This document shows positions 53,486-64,000 of a stretch of 64,000 nt of DNA, piece by piece. Within the stretch, counting starts at the first letter, position 1; each line of letters begins with the position of its first letter. The notes beneath the pieces are model-generated. The model had not been told where the DNA came from, did no database searches, and saw nothing but the letters and a program-made list of their open reading frames with translations. The DNA comes from Nectonema munidae (Eukaryota; Nematomorpha; Nectonematoida; Nectonematidae). The stretch lies in NCBI GenBank assembly GCA_030549495.1, contig JAUIRK010000785.1:44883-108882 (forward strand), in the 5' to 3' direction. The translations under genes were made by a program, and so were the position numbers.

Positions 53486-53530
53486 AGCCATTAGAATTAA
53501 ATATTTTGCACTGCTCTAAAGGTAACGCAG

Positions 53531-54790
53531 GTGTATTCATTCAGATTTTTTCTTGATGTGGAAAAAGAACCTAAGATTACACAGATGATAGTTAACTTGT
53601 TATCTCGACAACAGTGTTTTTCGCCTGTTGAGAAACCCCAAAAATATTCCACAAAAGCCTATGAAGGAGCTCAACTTATTGCCCAACATGGTAAATCTTT
53701 TTCAGGTGCTGAATTTGTAGAACAGTGCCTAGTCAAAGCCGCAGAAATAATCAAGAATTTGATAAAGATAGCTTGTCAAGAAATTATGTTGTGCGGCGAA
53801 TCCAAGACTTGTCAGCTCACAAATATCAACTGTCAGAAAAAACATGCACATTTAATTTCTACTGGCGTGCATATGATGAGAGCGCAGACACAGCACAGTT
53901 GTTATTTTTTTACAGAAATTGACAACTTTTGCATTACAGAAGAGATGCTTGATCTCATAAGTCTAAAAACAACAACAATGTGTAAAGACATTTTTGAAGC
54001 TGTGTCGAATTCAATTAAAAAGGCAAGACTCAAAAGCAGTGGTAAAGCAAGCTCCAAACCAAGATCATCCAGTTTGACCATGTGATAAGGTTGTTACGAA
54101 AAGTGTAAACAAAATTATATCACGAGAACTCTACCACAGAATTTCTGATTGTTTTAACTGAGATTGATGCTGAATACGGCGACATTCTCTACCATCTAGA
54201 AATTCAACATGCAAACTTTCTCTGATGACTATTAATTATATTTGTGACATCGTTTGCATTTAAAACACGAAGCTTACTCCAGATCTGTCATCTATCCTGC
54301 AGACAAAAGTGCAAGTTCATTCTCTTCACAGAGTATATCCAAGAATTTTAAATATCTTACACACTTATTACTTAATTTTTTTACACAAAGGGTAAAAAAA
54401 TGATTTTATTTTTATTCAATAAATGCTTGACGTATATTTTTAAATTATTATTTAAAAAGTTCTATTTTTTCAAATAAACACATGAGATTTAAACAAGGAA
54501 AGCATAATTTATTTTCTATTTACACCATTATGTCACAGAGCTCTATCAAGACTCGAGATGGAACACATTTGAGAAGCATACCAAGAATGTTGTTTTAAAA
54601 TGAATGCTACATTTTCTAGTTTTAAAATGATAGAAATTCCATTTATTAATAGCAGTGTTATGAGCTAAGATATTTGTCACTTGAATAAACCAGGAAACAT
54701 GTACTTTACTTTGAGCAAATGGCCCAGCGTGTCTTATATTTTTCTACATGTGGCCATTGATGAAAAAAGTCTTGTCTGGACTCCCCTAGT
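53531..54790 (+). pseudogene. hAT transposase remnant (ZBED/GTF2IRD2-type)
   Basis: A 184-codon frame (53531-54085) covers the N-terminal region of a hAT transposase. It contains STKAYEGAQLIAQHGKSFSG, then EFVEQCLVKAAEII, and near the end EEMLDLISLKTTTMCKDIFE. In a second frame between these, RNYVVRRIQDLSAH and YDESADTAQLLFFYR are the matching family segments, the latter holding the first catalytic aspartate (family LDEST-D). Two frame changes within about 200 bp therefore break it. The C-terminal RNase H-like and dimerisation parts are lost. The right end near 54700-54790 (GGCCATTGATGAAAAAAG, then GACTCCCCTAG) looks like the 3' end of such an element. Confidence 0.72.
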
Positions 54791-55187
54791 TTACATCAAT
54801 GTAATTATACAGTGATCAAAAAAATTGGCTACAAACAATTTGGTTCTCTAAAAATAAAATGTTCATCTACTATCACAATGAAAGAAATTTAATAAAATAG
54901 GAAAAATTATGACTCTAAACATTGCATAAAATACTCTTCTATATAGTAAATAATTACTTAATTACTAAATTAGTCATTTGATTGAGACAACCATCCTATG
55001 CAAGTAAATAATTAGCAACGAAAGATGATTGAAGATCAAGGCGGTCCCTTTGCTATGTTTCAATTTATATGTAAAATTTAAGACTTAAACGATAAAATTC
55101 GCTTTTGCTGTTATTTGACATCCTTTATGTTAAAGATTATCATGGCAATAAAATTAAGCACTGAAAAAATACTTCGTAATTTTATTT
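54791..55187. other. AT-rich spacer downstream of CDC40
   Basis: No feature recognised between the hAT remnant and the CDC40 poly(A) region. Confidence 0.5.
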
Positions 55188-55193
55188 TTTATT
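55188..55193 (-). terminator. Poly(A) signal AATAAA of CDC40
   Basis: On the minus strand GAGAATAAAAAATAAAATTAC, 56 bases past the stop codon. Two overlapping AATAAA words. Confidence 0.6.
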
Positions 55194-55248
55194 CTCATAG
55201 ACAATAATTTTAGATACATTTACAAAAATGGAAATATGGGGAAAAAAA

Positions 55249-58200
55249 CTAATCCCAAAGTTTAACAAAACCATCCCAACTTGCAGTGATTATTTTTGAC
55301 GTTTCTTTTGGATGCCATTTTGTATCGATGACAACTTTATCATGTGCTTTAAAACTTGTCAAAATCCGTGTGTTCTTCCAATTCCATATAAAGACTTTGC
55401 CAGTTCCATCTCCTGAAACTAAATACCGTAAGTCAGGACTGAAGTCTAAACCACATGAATATCCAGATACCTACAAATAGAATATTCAAATAATTTCAAG
55501 AATATGATCACGCAATAAAAATAAAATTGCCTATCAAAAATCATGCATGTTTTTTTATGGTAAATATTATATGTATGCTTCTTCAAATAACAAAAAACAA
55601 TATTTTTTGTCACGTATAATAAACAGATCTATGAGTTAGAAGTAAAGAATCTACATGCTAAAAAAGAAGTGGAGTAAAATTATAATAAATAAAAGTTTCA
55701 ACTGATAAATAAATGGAAAAGTAATTTAAAGTAAGATAAAGTCGAACACTCTATTTATATTTATCGTATATACTTATGTGACCTACGATCGTTAAATTTT
55801 TCATCTCAAAATATGCTTTTATCATATCTCTGCGAATATGTTTTTAAGAGAGAGATTACGTTGGAGACTAACTCATTTTTGAACTTTGGACAGTAACAGA
55901 AGTTTTCTAACTTTTAAAAATTAGAACATAGCGGTGTCAGGTTAGTTTAATAATCCAGTTTTAAAGCTGAAATTCTTGTCAAAGTATATTACTGAACCCC
56001 AATTTATCTTTTCCAGGGTAAAAAAAAATTTAATTGCACAACGTTTCTTGTCGAAGAACAAAAACGACACATGATTAAAAATGATTGACGCCAATAATTC
56101 AAAAAGACTCGATAAAAATTTTTGAAAAGTTAAAACTATTTTCTTTGATGATAGTTTAAAGCAATGACAGAAATTCTCAAAAATCGCTGGATTTATGAAG
56201 TTCTAGATTCAAAGTTTTTGACACTGACCTTTGAGAAAATTGCACTAGCAGAAAACATTTTTGATCAATAAACAATACTCTGTAAAAATGTAATTTATTT
56301 TGTAAGATAATTGCAGTGTAATGGTAGGAAAAACAGATCTGTAGCGAGTTTCTTAAAAACTCTCCTAATTGCCATAGAAGACATTATTATGGATATTTAT
56401 TAACAATTTCACCACAATTCAAAACGTAAAAAAAATATAAAGAGAATTGCTAGAGTTTTGTAATATAGAAGAAATTTCAAACACACAGCCACATTCTGGA
56501 TCAGATTAGAAAAAAGCAGCAATCCATTAAGTACTAGAGAGAGCAGACGACTTTATTGAACTTCTTGATTTCAGTTAAAAACTGGACATCGTCTATGCTG
56601 TCCATTTTTTGACCATTGGTATTATACGGATAAGAGCTACCAACATATTATCATGATAATAATCTAGAAACTTTTTCGTTTGTAATTTCAAATATTGAAA
56701 GTAAAATAACCTTTTTTGTCAAAAGTTGCAAAAGCACTGTGTATTATTCCAAACTGAAATGTTTAATGTGAAAGAGACTCGAACTAGACATCGATCAATG
56801 ATGAATAGTTCCACACTCTGTGTCCTACTTACAAGAGAGATTACAAAGCTTGTGGATATGAGTATCAACATTCAGTCCATTGGAATCCCGATTTAATTAT
56901 CCTCCACAATAAAAATACATTTAAACATCTAATACTTGAAAGTTGTATGTATGAGTGTATTCATTTCCTAAGAAACGGCCATTGATTAAACATGTAGTCA
57001 AGGAAAAGAAAGGTGAAATTCAAAAAACTCTCTTCTGGTGAATATTTAATTGAAAAATTATTCATCTTAGAAAAAGAAAAATAAATATACTATATGCCCA
57101 CTGAATACTTTCTTCTTTTTCCATTTCAGGCCATCTAAAATTTGATGTATTTTTATTTTGTTATCCATAAATTGACAGGCCATCCACTTTTCTATAAAAT
57201 ATAAAAAATTTAGTCGCCATTTATAGCAGAAGCGCGTTACTGTTTCCTGAAATAGCCACTCTGGAAATGGTAGGTAAGGATGTATCTGCAACGATGTGAG
57301 TATCGACAGGAATATCCCTGAAAATTAACAAAAAGTAGCGAAAACATAAATTCTTATAGAAAAATAAAGAGAAAATTTGTTTGTAAATAACTAGCACTTT
57401 TTTAAGAAGAAAAACGTTCAATTTTACTTAATTTAGGAATTTAATAGTTTATACAAAGCAAAAACAGAGCAAATTTTAATAAAAATGTAAAGAAATTTTT
57501 ACAACTGTCACCTTTACACATGGGCATTCGTTAATGGGGGCAAATAGGTCAAGAGACACCCCTAGAAAATTGATATTAATTGATGTTATTGTTTGTTGAA
57601 AAATTTCCTAATTTGAATCACAATTTGTATGTAATAAATAAGGTAAGATAAAATATCTTTATCATTATATTAAATGTTAGGAAATATTTGACACAGTTAA
57701 TATCGCTAAAACACGTATGTCGCTCTTAGTAATGTCTTCGATATATTTCTCATGATTAAGTGTATTTAAGGATTGTATTTAAGGACTCAGACATTATAAA
57801 GCATGTTATCCGAAACTTGATATAAAAATTTTGCCATGAATATCCTCTTTATATTCTTCTAATTTATTCAAGGAAAACAAAGTCGAAAGAATTAAAATTG
57901 GTCGATATAAAAGAACAAGCAGTTTTATCATTGACTGAGCATAAAAAGTTGTTATTCCATTAAATGCTCTTGAAAGATGTGACCACATTCAAGTTTCATG
58001 TCCAACTTGACCAGCAGCGTTAAACACAGTATTTAAAATAATGATACAGCAATAAAGGTGCCATAAAGGTATTTTAATTGAGGAGGCCCAATTGCGACGC
58101 TCGTGTTGCAAGTTTAATCCTCGATTTGAATCAACGACACTGAGCAAAAACCGGACATCTAGCACATTACACAATATAAAGTCCTACAAAAAGTGCTATG

Positions 58201-61200
58201 AAAAAAATCTTTTTAAGTACCTCAACGTAAAATAAAAGATTCAAAATCGTCGTAAAAAAATTTGATACCATTCCCAAACGCGTAGACTTTTGTCGTCAGA
58301 TGTAGTGATAAACTTTCTGTTCTGATCGAAAAAGGATATGGTGTTTATACACCCCAAATGCCTATCATACTCTTGTAGAATATCTCCGCTTCTCGAATCC
58401 CACTTAAAAATAATAATTGCTTAATAATTGTAGGGTTAACAATTTAAAGTATGGAAAAACCTGAATAACTTTTTTTCCAGAGGTTCCAGCCAAAAAAATA
58501 TGTGCTTTATCTTCATCAGGATTAAACATGAGACAATTGCATACTTTATTAATTTTAAATTTATTAAGACATTCTCCTAAAATTAAAAAATTATTCCAAG
58601 TATAGTAAGATTGCAAATTTATTGTGTATGGTACTAGTGTTTCTTTCTCGCTTTGCAATAATTTTTGCTCTTAGGATATATCAATTTTTCATTTGATTGT
58701 TTAAAAAGTAAAATTTTATTTTGTTTGATTTCACTAAGTTTTTCTGCATTTTTAATACTGTTTTCTCTATACCTACAATCTACATCATCCATAAAGAAAT
58801 CAGTATCATTAAAGAAACTTTTATATCTTAATTAATATCAAAAAACTTATATTTCTGAAAATGAGAGTTTAATCAAAATGAATCTTAAGCTATTGGAATT
58901 TCTTTCAAAACTTCTACGTCAACTTTTCATCGTATAAAGTATTAAGACCAATTTCAAGAACTTTCATTTTATTCATTTAGATACTTTCTATTCGTAATAA
59001 ATTTTTTATTCCTCAAATTTTTGAAGCAAGATTAAAAAATAATTGTTTTGCGGTCAATCGGTGTCGCAAGAAAGACAAAAGCTTTGACTCACACCTTGTG
59101 TTTAGAGTCTGGCGAGGAAGCTGGGCCTATTCCGTCATTTATCCAATCATTTCGAGTTACTATACAATATGTACAATAATTTTAGCCACTATAAGAAATG
59201 TCGATGTATCTAGTTTATAAGCATGAAACATAATAGAGTCGTAATTCCAGACATTATGTGTAACTTTTCATGCCTATATTTATTGTACATTACAAAGTGT
59301 TGTATAATTTTAATTTTTTAGCACTTAGTGAAATGCGTGATATCTATAAGTAGGCGCAAATGATTTTAATTAAAAATCTCACGTTATACATTATAGTGGA
59401 AATGGTGCTATGACCGTTCGTCCCCGGACATTTCTTTACTATATGCTACCAAGAACTCAGATGTGCCTTTTTTTGATTGGCTATATAATATTTACTACTT
59501 TTATCAACAATTAACTTTTTCAAAAAATAATTAATCTAAAAAAAAGTAATATGAGAATTAAAAAGACAATTATTGATTAATTAAATAAATTATGTAATAA
59601 TTTGGAACTACAAACATGCAAATTTACATAGAAAGCTAACTAACTTAAGAATAAACAGCTAATTAAAAACAAACTCACTAACAAAAAACTAATTAAAACT
59701 AAATAAGCTAACTAATAAAAAACAAATTAACTTAATAAAAATGTAATATTTGATAGAAGTAGTAAATGTCATTATTATTATAATTATATAAGTTTCCTTT
59801 AAAATTAAAAAAAAATATAAATTGCCAACGAATAAAAAAAGCTGAGCTTTGTTTAGATATTGTCCTAGTAATGAAATGTCTTGGTACGAAAGGTCCGGTA
59901 TCGAAAAGTCCCAACACCAGTGGCTTCTGAATATGCTAGATTAAGAGTAAAACAGCAAATGGATAGAAAAAATAGCAATAACACTCAGAAATAAAATATT
60001 GAGTAAATGTTGATAATTTTGAGGAATCATATATTTGGCACACATACTTATCTAAAAGTGAAAGATTTTAATGAAAATAAAGATTGCAATTTTATACAGT
60101 ATAAAATTTATTCTATCACTATTCAAGAGATAAAACTGAGGTTGTTGTTGTTAGCCCCTAGATTATACTATCTCTATAACAGTATAATCTATCAGTTCAA
60201 AACAAAGCTTTGTTTAAACTGAGAAAGTATTTCCATAAAAGCAAGTACTCTCAGGGAAAAATGTAGAATTTTGTTAGACTTTCGTAGCAGCAGCGATAAA
60301 CCAGTGTAATTTCAGCCAACCCGCAAAAATCCACCATAAGGTACTGCTGGCTTTTTGCAGGCTTCTACATATGGCTAGAAATAATATATATTTATAATAT
60401 ATAATACATGTAAATGAGTCAGATCCAAGCTTCTACTAAACGGTTTCCCCACAAAGTAGGTTAACTATTTTTCATGGCTTTGACCATAAGTGAATGGGTT
60501 TCAATGTCGTGAAAATATGTGGGCAGTTAAATAAATGATGAGTGTCGTCTGGATGTTGATTGCAAACTGGACAGAGTGGATTTGTATGTGTTTTTGGATT
60601 TATCTTGTGAAGATATTCGCGGAGCAATGGTGACTTGTTGGTTCTAAGTTGAGCAAGTGTATGTCTTAATTTAATTGATAGCGTTTCTTCATATGTGTCG
60701 ATTTTTGGTGGAGGAATATTTATGAACTTGTTATGTTTGAGTGTGGAGAGATAGTCAGTTACCGCTTGTGTGTAAACTTAGGTTTCAACAAAACATGACT
60801 ATCAAAAAAAGATTAAAGTGATCATAAGAGTTTATCTTTGAAATGTACGTCTAAAAATTAGAGATAAAATATACAACCTGTTATGTGATGAACGGTTTCT
60901 AGCTACAATATTATCGTTGAGAAATTCAAAAACATATATAAAAAATATATAATAAAATACTCAACTACATGTTGTTAAAGTGTAAAAGCAAATAAAATGT
61001 AAATAATATAAATAAACGTGCTCCAAATAAAAAGTGAAAGTTTTGAGTTGATTATAGAAAATTGTGATTGTTTACTTATTATCGTTACAAACACCTTAAG
61101 ATTACTTTGTAGATTTACTTTTATTTATATATTTCATATCACTTATCTCAAAAAATGGATTTTTGTATGTATATAAAAACTCGGTGATAATCGTAATCCA

Positions 61201-63559
61201 TGCAAGTAAAATCTGTATTTTCAATAGACCTCATGAGCAGGGCCGGCTTTAGGCCACTGCAACCTATGCGACCGCAGTGGGCCCCGCGCTTCTCATTTTT
61301 CATTTTGCTGATATATTGTATGAATTCGCTAAATGAAAGGTTCGCAAAGTAAAGTTACTTTGATCGTCATTTTGTGTTAATGAAAAAGTAATAAAAGAAA
61401 TCCCTTTTCTTTTTTTCAAAATCTTATTTCTCACTTTTAATTTTTTTTCCTACCCACACTGGGCCGCGCGCAATCCATTTTGCATAGGGCCGCGCGAACA
61501 CTAGGGCCGGCCCTGCTCATGAGTATTAGAAACCGGCACATTAGATAAAATATAGACACAAACGCAATCTCTAATCAACTTATCAAAAAATGTTAAAAAC
61601 AGTTTAACCCATTTACGGCCAATGTTCCTATTTTGGAACATAAGTAATTTCATCTTCGTCTGCTTTTTTCAATGACTTTGAATATAAATCGTCTGCGTTT
61701 TTTTAGATATCGTCTGCTTTGCTTGGCCTTAAATGGGTTAAAGAAAAATGTTGCTACAGTGTTGTAAAACAGCAGAAGATCGCACACTTTGTTAAAGACT
61801 CGTAATCATTTTATTTTGTATTTATGGCTTTTATATTGACTTAATAATTGCATGCACTCTTGACGACTGTGTATGAATATAATTTAGATCTACATTGGTG
61901 TAACGTACGCTTATTACACTATGTATTATTCAAAAAAGTTTTATGTCCTTCCTGATATTACAAACTAAAATTGACCCCCTCCCTCCACCTGGTAATTCAT
62001 TATAACCAGATTTTACTCTATTTACAAAGAGACTTCTAAGACTCTACGATAAATGAGACATAAAAGAGATACTAAAAAAATAAAAGAATTTTTATATTTA
62101 GCAAATTGTTTTGTTTTACAATCAAATTAATTTAATTAAACTTAAGATAAACTAAAAACTGTTATTTAAATTTTCAGATCTAAAATAAAATAAATGTAAC
62201 CTGTTTCAGTATTCCAAAGTTTCACGTGTTTGTCATAACTAGAGGTAAGAAATTGTGTCCCATCGCGATTAAATGCAATACTTTTTATAGATTTATCGTG
62301 CCCATTGTATGATCTCACAAGTCTTCTTTCGCCATAAATTTCCCATAACTATGGAAAAAAGCTATAACAAAAATGAAAAACGATAAAAATATTTATAAAT
62401 TACTTTAACTTTTCCTTCAATACCAGATGTAAGCAAGAGATGAGCGGAGACAGGAAATAAGGACATTGCTGTAACACCTTTTGTATGAGCAGACCACTTG
62501 TGTAGCAGTTTTTTAGGAATGAAACACTTTTCTGGACATGCATTTGGCCTAAGATCTGTGTCAATCTCAGCAGAAGGGTGAAGAAAAGACCTTCCTTGGT
62601 AATCATAAGGACTATCAATGTGAAGAATTGAATTTTCATCAATCGATTCAGGTTCAACCACTAAATTTTTACGTTTTCGCTTAGACAACATTTCATTTAA
62701 TTCCATTTGAGTTTCCTGATAGAATTAAAAATAATTTAAATACCGAAGAATGAATTTTTTATAAATTTTCTACTGGATCTGGTTTCGATTCGGTTATTTG
62801 ATCAACATACTTTGCCCACGGGCCTAGAAAAGAATTTACGTCGGAGGGATCTCCACGTTTTTCTTTTTTCCGTTTAGTACTTTTAGATATCGAATTATCA
62901 GATGATTCTGTAATTTCTATTAAAAAATACAGATATAAAATTAAAATTTTTAGAGAATATATTACCATTCGTTTCATTAGAAACAGTAGAATCAACTGTG
63001 GAATCTTCTGACGGATTTGATGCAAAACCTTTTAAGAGAAATATATAGATTCAAAAAAATATATAAAATAATCTTTACCCATTGTATGGAATTTAATACG
63101 TTGTTGATCAAAATTAAAATCATTTAAATTTGTTTCTTCTGTAAAAGCATTAAACATGTTTTTAGCTGCTTTATCTGATTCCCTTTTAAAGGGATTTTCA
63201 GGTCCTATCTAAATAAAGATAGTTGAAGAACAGAATAAACTTTAAAATTCAATTACTATAGGAGCAAACATTTTATCATATGGAACATTTGTTAACAATT
63301 CTTTGGTGCTTGAATGTATGTAATTTTCTTCTTTTTTTTCTAACTAAGAAAATTTAAAAAATAATTATTATATTTAAGTTTATTTAAACAATCTTAAAAA
63401 ATAAAACAAAATTATTACATTGATATCAACGTATGGGGCTAATGAAATATTTTTTAAATTTTCTTGATATTGTACTAATTCATAAGAAATATCGTGAGTA
63501 CTATCTTCGCTTTCTTCACCTGAGCAAGATTGATATAATTCTTTAATTGAATTTAACAT
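55249..63559 (-). CDS. CDC40: CDC40/PRP17 pre-mRNA splicing factor, 12 exons, 557 residues
   Basis: Spliceosome WD40 protein needed for the second catalytic step. Exons (minus strand): 63559-63419, 63343-63257, 63208-63079, 63028-62966, 62916-62774, 62715-62404, 62348-62201, 58576-58461, 58402-58269, 57317-57241, 57191-57091, 55470-55249. They sum to 1674 nt with all phases consistent and all introns GT-AG; human CDC40 has 579 residues. Family landmarks are in order: MFAP then GPENPF (about 71-83), [10 protein letters not shown] (170-179), DYQGRSF (226-232), then seven WD repeats from W251 (HKWSAHTKG) through [23 protein letters not shown] and [10 protein letters not shown] to the terminal FVKLWD. 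Residues 1-160 are acidic or polar and poorly conserved, as in relatives. The start is the only Met that precedes the conserved region in frame. Eight introns are 48-75 bp; three are 0.95, 1.6 and 3.6 kb and hold transposons. No break was seen; it appears functional. Confidence 0.95.
56812..56985 (+). mobile_element. Penelope-like element, C-terminal endonuclease fragment, in CDC40 intron 11
   Basis: A 57-codon frame reads [20 protein letters not shown] then [13 protein letters not shown]. It resembles the end of the GIY-YIG region of Penelope-like elements (G-H-IDW----I---E---- K-L-LES--I). KETRTRHRS just upstream in another frame may belong to it. It lies opposite to the host gene. Only this end is recognisable; earlier parts of the element may be eroded between about 56000 and 56800. 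Confidence 0.45.
59401..59925. mobile_element. Possible MITE in CDC40 intron 7
   Basis: The left end TATGACCGTTCGTCCCCGG followed by ACATTTCTTTACTA, and the right end read inward (GGACTTTTCGATACCGGACC, then ACATTTCATTACTA), are imperfectly inverted. The interior is very A-rich with repeated CTAACTAA-type words (59620-59720). No target duplication is clear. Confidence 0.3.
60135..60785 (-). mobile_element. LINE 3' end with intact C-terminal coding segment, in CDC40 intron 7
   Basis: From 60777 the minus strand is open for 101 codons to TGA at 60472. It reads [20 protein letters not shown] then [20 protein letters not shown], the CX2C...HX4C zinc-binding tail found at the C-terminus of many non-LTR retrotransposon ORF2 proteins. 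A 3' UTR follows and ends at a short (AAC)n tail near 60141-60152. It is 5'-truncated, as LINE insertions usually are, and lies in the sense direction of CDC40. The lack of breaks suggests it is younger than the 38.5-kb LINE and probably of a different clade. Confidence 0.72.
61230..61523. mobile_element. hAT MITE with 8-bp target duplication CTCATGAG, in CDC40 intron 7
   Basis: CTCATGAG at 61230-61237 and 61516-61523 flanks a 278-bp element that starts CAGGGCCGGCTTTAGG and ends TAGGGCCGGCCCTG. Additional GGGCCGCGCG inverted words lie inside the right end. Non-coding. Confidence 0.9.
61604..61741 (-). mobile_element. piggyBac-type MITE, copy 7 (subfamily B), in CDC40 intron 7
   Basis: Intact TTAA on both sides (61604-61607, 61738-61741). 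The 130-bp body starts CCCATTTACGGCC and ends GGCCTTAAATGGG. TCGTCTG motifs start at 61656, 61689 and 61710. 82 bp are identical to copy 6 at 18314-18395. This is the best-preserved copy of the family here. Confidence 0.85.
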
Positions 63560-63791
63560 ATTAGGTCATTTTATATATAATTTAAAAAAAGATTAAAAAA
63601 ATATAGACATGCCATTTGTAAGACTAAAAATAAAATAAAAAAAATTATATTAATTTCATAAGGCCTGCTTTAAGAAAATTTAATAATAAATGAATCAAAG
63701 TTAATTTCCTTTTTGAAAAATTAAAATTTTATTTTTAAATTAAAGAGTCTCAAATAACTGCAAATTATTAAAAAATTGTAATTTTACTATT
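63560..63791. other. CDC40 upstream region
   Basis: Very AT-rich. No TATA box or initiator stands out. The 5' UTR and promoter should lie here. Confidence 0.4.
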
Positions 63792-63960
63792 GTCTCAAGG
63801 GTGTACCTCTCAGCTTAAGAGTTGAAGGTCAAGGATTCGATCCCCTAGACTCCCGACTCTTAAAAACCAAATTATAAAAATTGTGATTAACCACCTAAGC
63901 ATTATTCGAGCATATAACCTTAAGCTTGAAAGTGTTTTGATATCCAACCAACCAACAACT
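63792..63960 (+). repeat. tRNA-derived SINE, copy 2
   Basis: The head 63792-63850 has GTCT pairing with AGAC at its ends, a 7-base loop closed by CTCT/AGAG (anticodon-arm-like), and a B box GATTCGATCCC at 63834-63845. The tail GTGATTAACCACC matches the copy at 48042. It ends in CCAACCAACCAAC-type simple sequence. It sits about 230 bp upstream of the CDC40 start. Confidence 0.62.
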
Positions 63961-64000
63961 AATATATAAAACCAAAAAAAATAGTAGGAACCATACCTTA

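Overview
This is an AT-rich metazoan nuclear window, most likely from an arthropod. The evidence is spliceosomal introns of about 50 bp, a split animal-type CDC40/PRP17 gene, and many decayed DNA transposons (piggyBac, hAT, MULE, pogo/Tigger, mariner-like, PIF/Harbinger-like) with non-LTR retroelements. A cysteine-rich protein family at 17.8 kb that I know mainly as a multi-copy family of arthropods also fits. A parasitic copepod is possible, but the sequence does not prove it.

Two host genes are secure. The right end carries a complete 12-exon CDC40/PRP17 gene on the minus strand (55249-63559, 557 residues, every intron GT-AG). A single-exon coding region for an ERG28-like membrane protein lies at 50737-51126 on the plus strand. 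A 130-residue Cys-rich ORF at 17834-18226 is open and behind a splice acceptor. Four short exon-like segments (10-70 minus, 5391-5442 minus, 23193-23277 plus, 37583-37693 minus) may be ends of host genes whose other exons I cannot find.

Layout: 0-7 kb holds a possible TATA promoter and first exon, a three-copy piggyBac-type MITE cluster, a hAT-like element and another MITE copy. 7-15 kb is mostly featureless AT-rich DNA with one piggyBac transposase ruin. 15.1-16.2 kb is a giant GT microsatellite. 17.8-34.5 kb has the Cys-rich gene, several hAT MITEs with exact 8-bp target duplications, a MULE ruin, a PIF/Harbinger-like MITE and short repeats. 34.8-35.5 kb is an unusual balanced-composition island that may be regulatory. 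38.5-50 kb is retroelement territory (a LINE with endonuclease and RT, a second ORF1-like remnant, a tRNA-derived SINE) plus mariner-like and piggyBac ruins. 50.7-64 kb has ERG28, a Tigger ruin, a hAT transposase ruin and CDC40. The long CDC40 introns have absorbed a LINE 3' end, a hAT MITE, a piggyBac-type MITE and a Penelope-like fragment.

I found no rRNA, no convincing functional tRNA gene, no CRISPR array and no LTR or virus-like element. Nothing suggests the genes work together as a system. CDC40 (splicing step two) and ERG28 (ER sterol enzyme scaffold) are unrelated neighbours separated by transposon debris.
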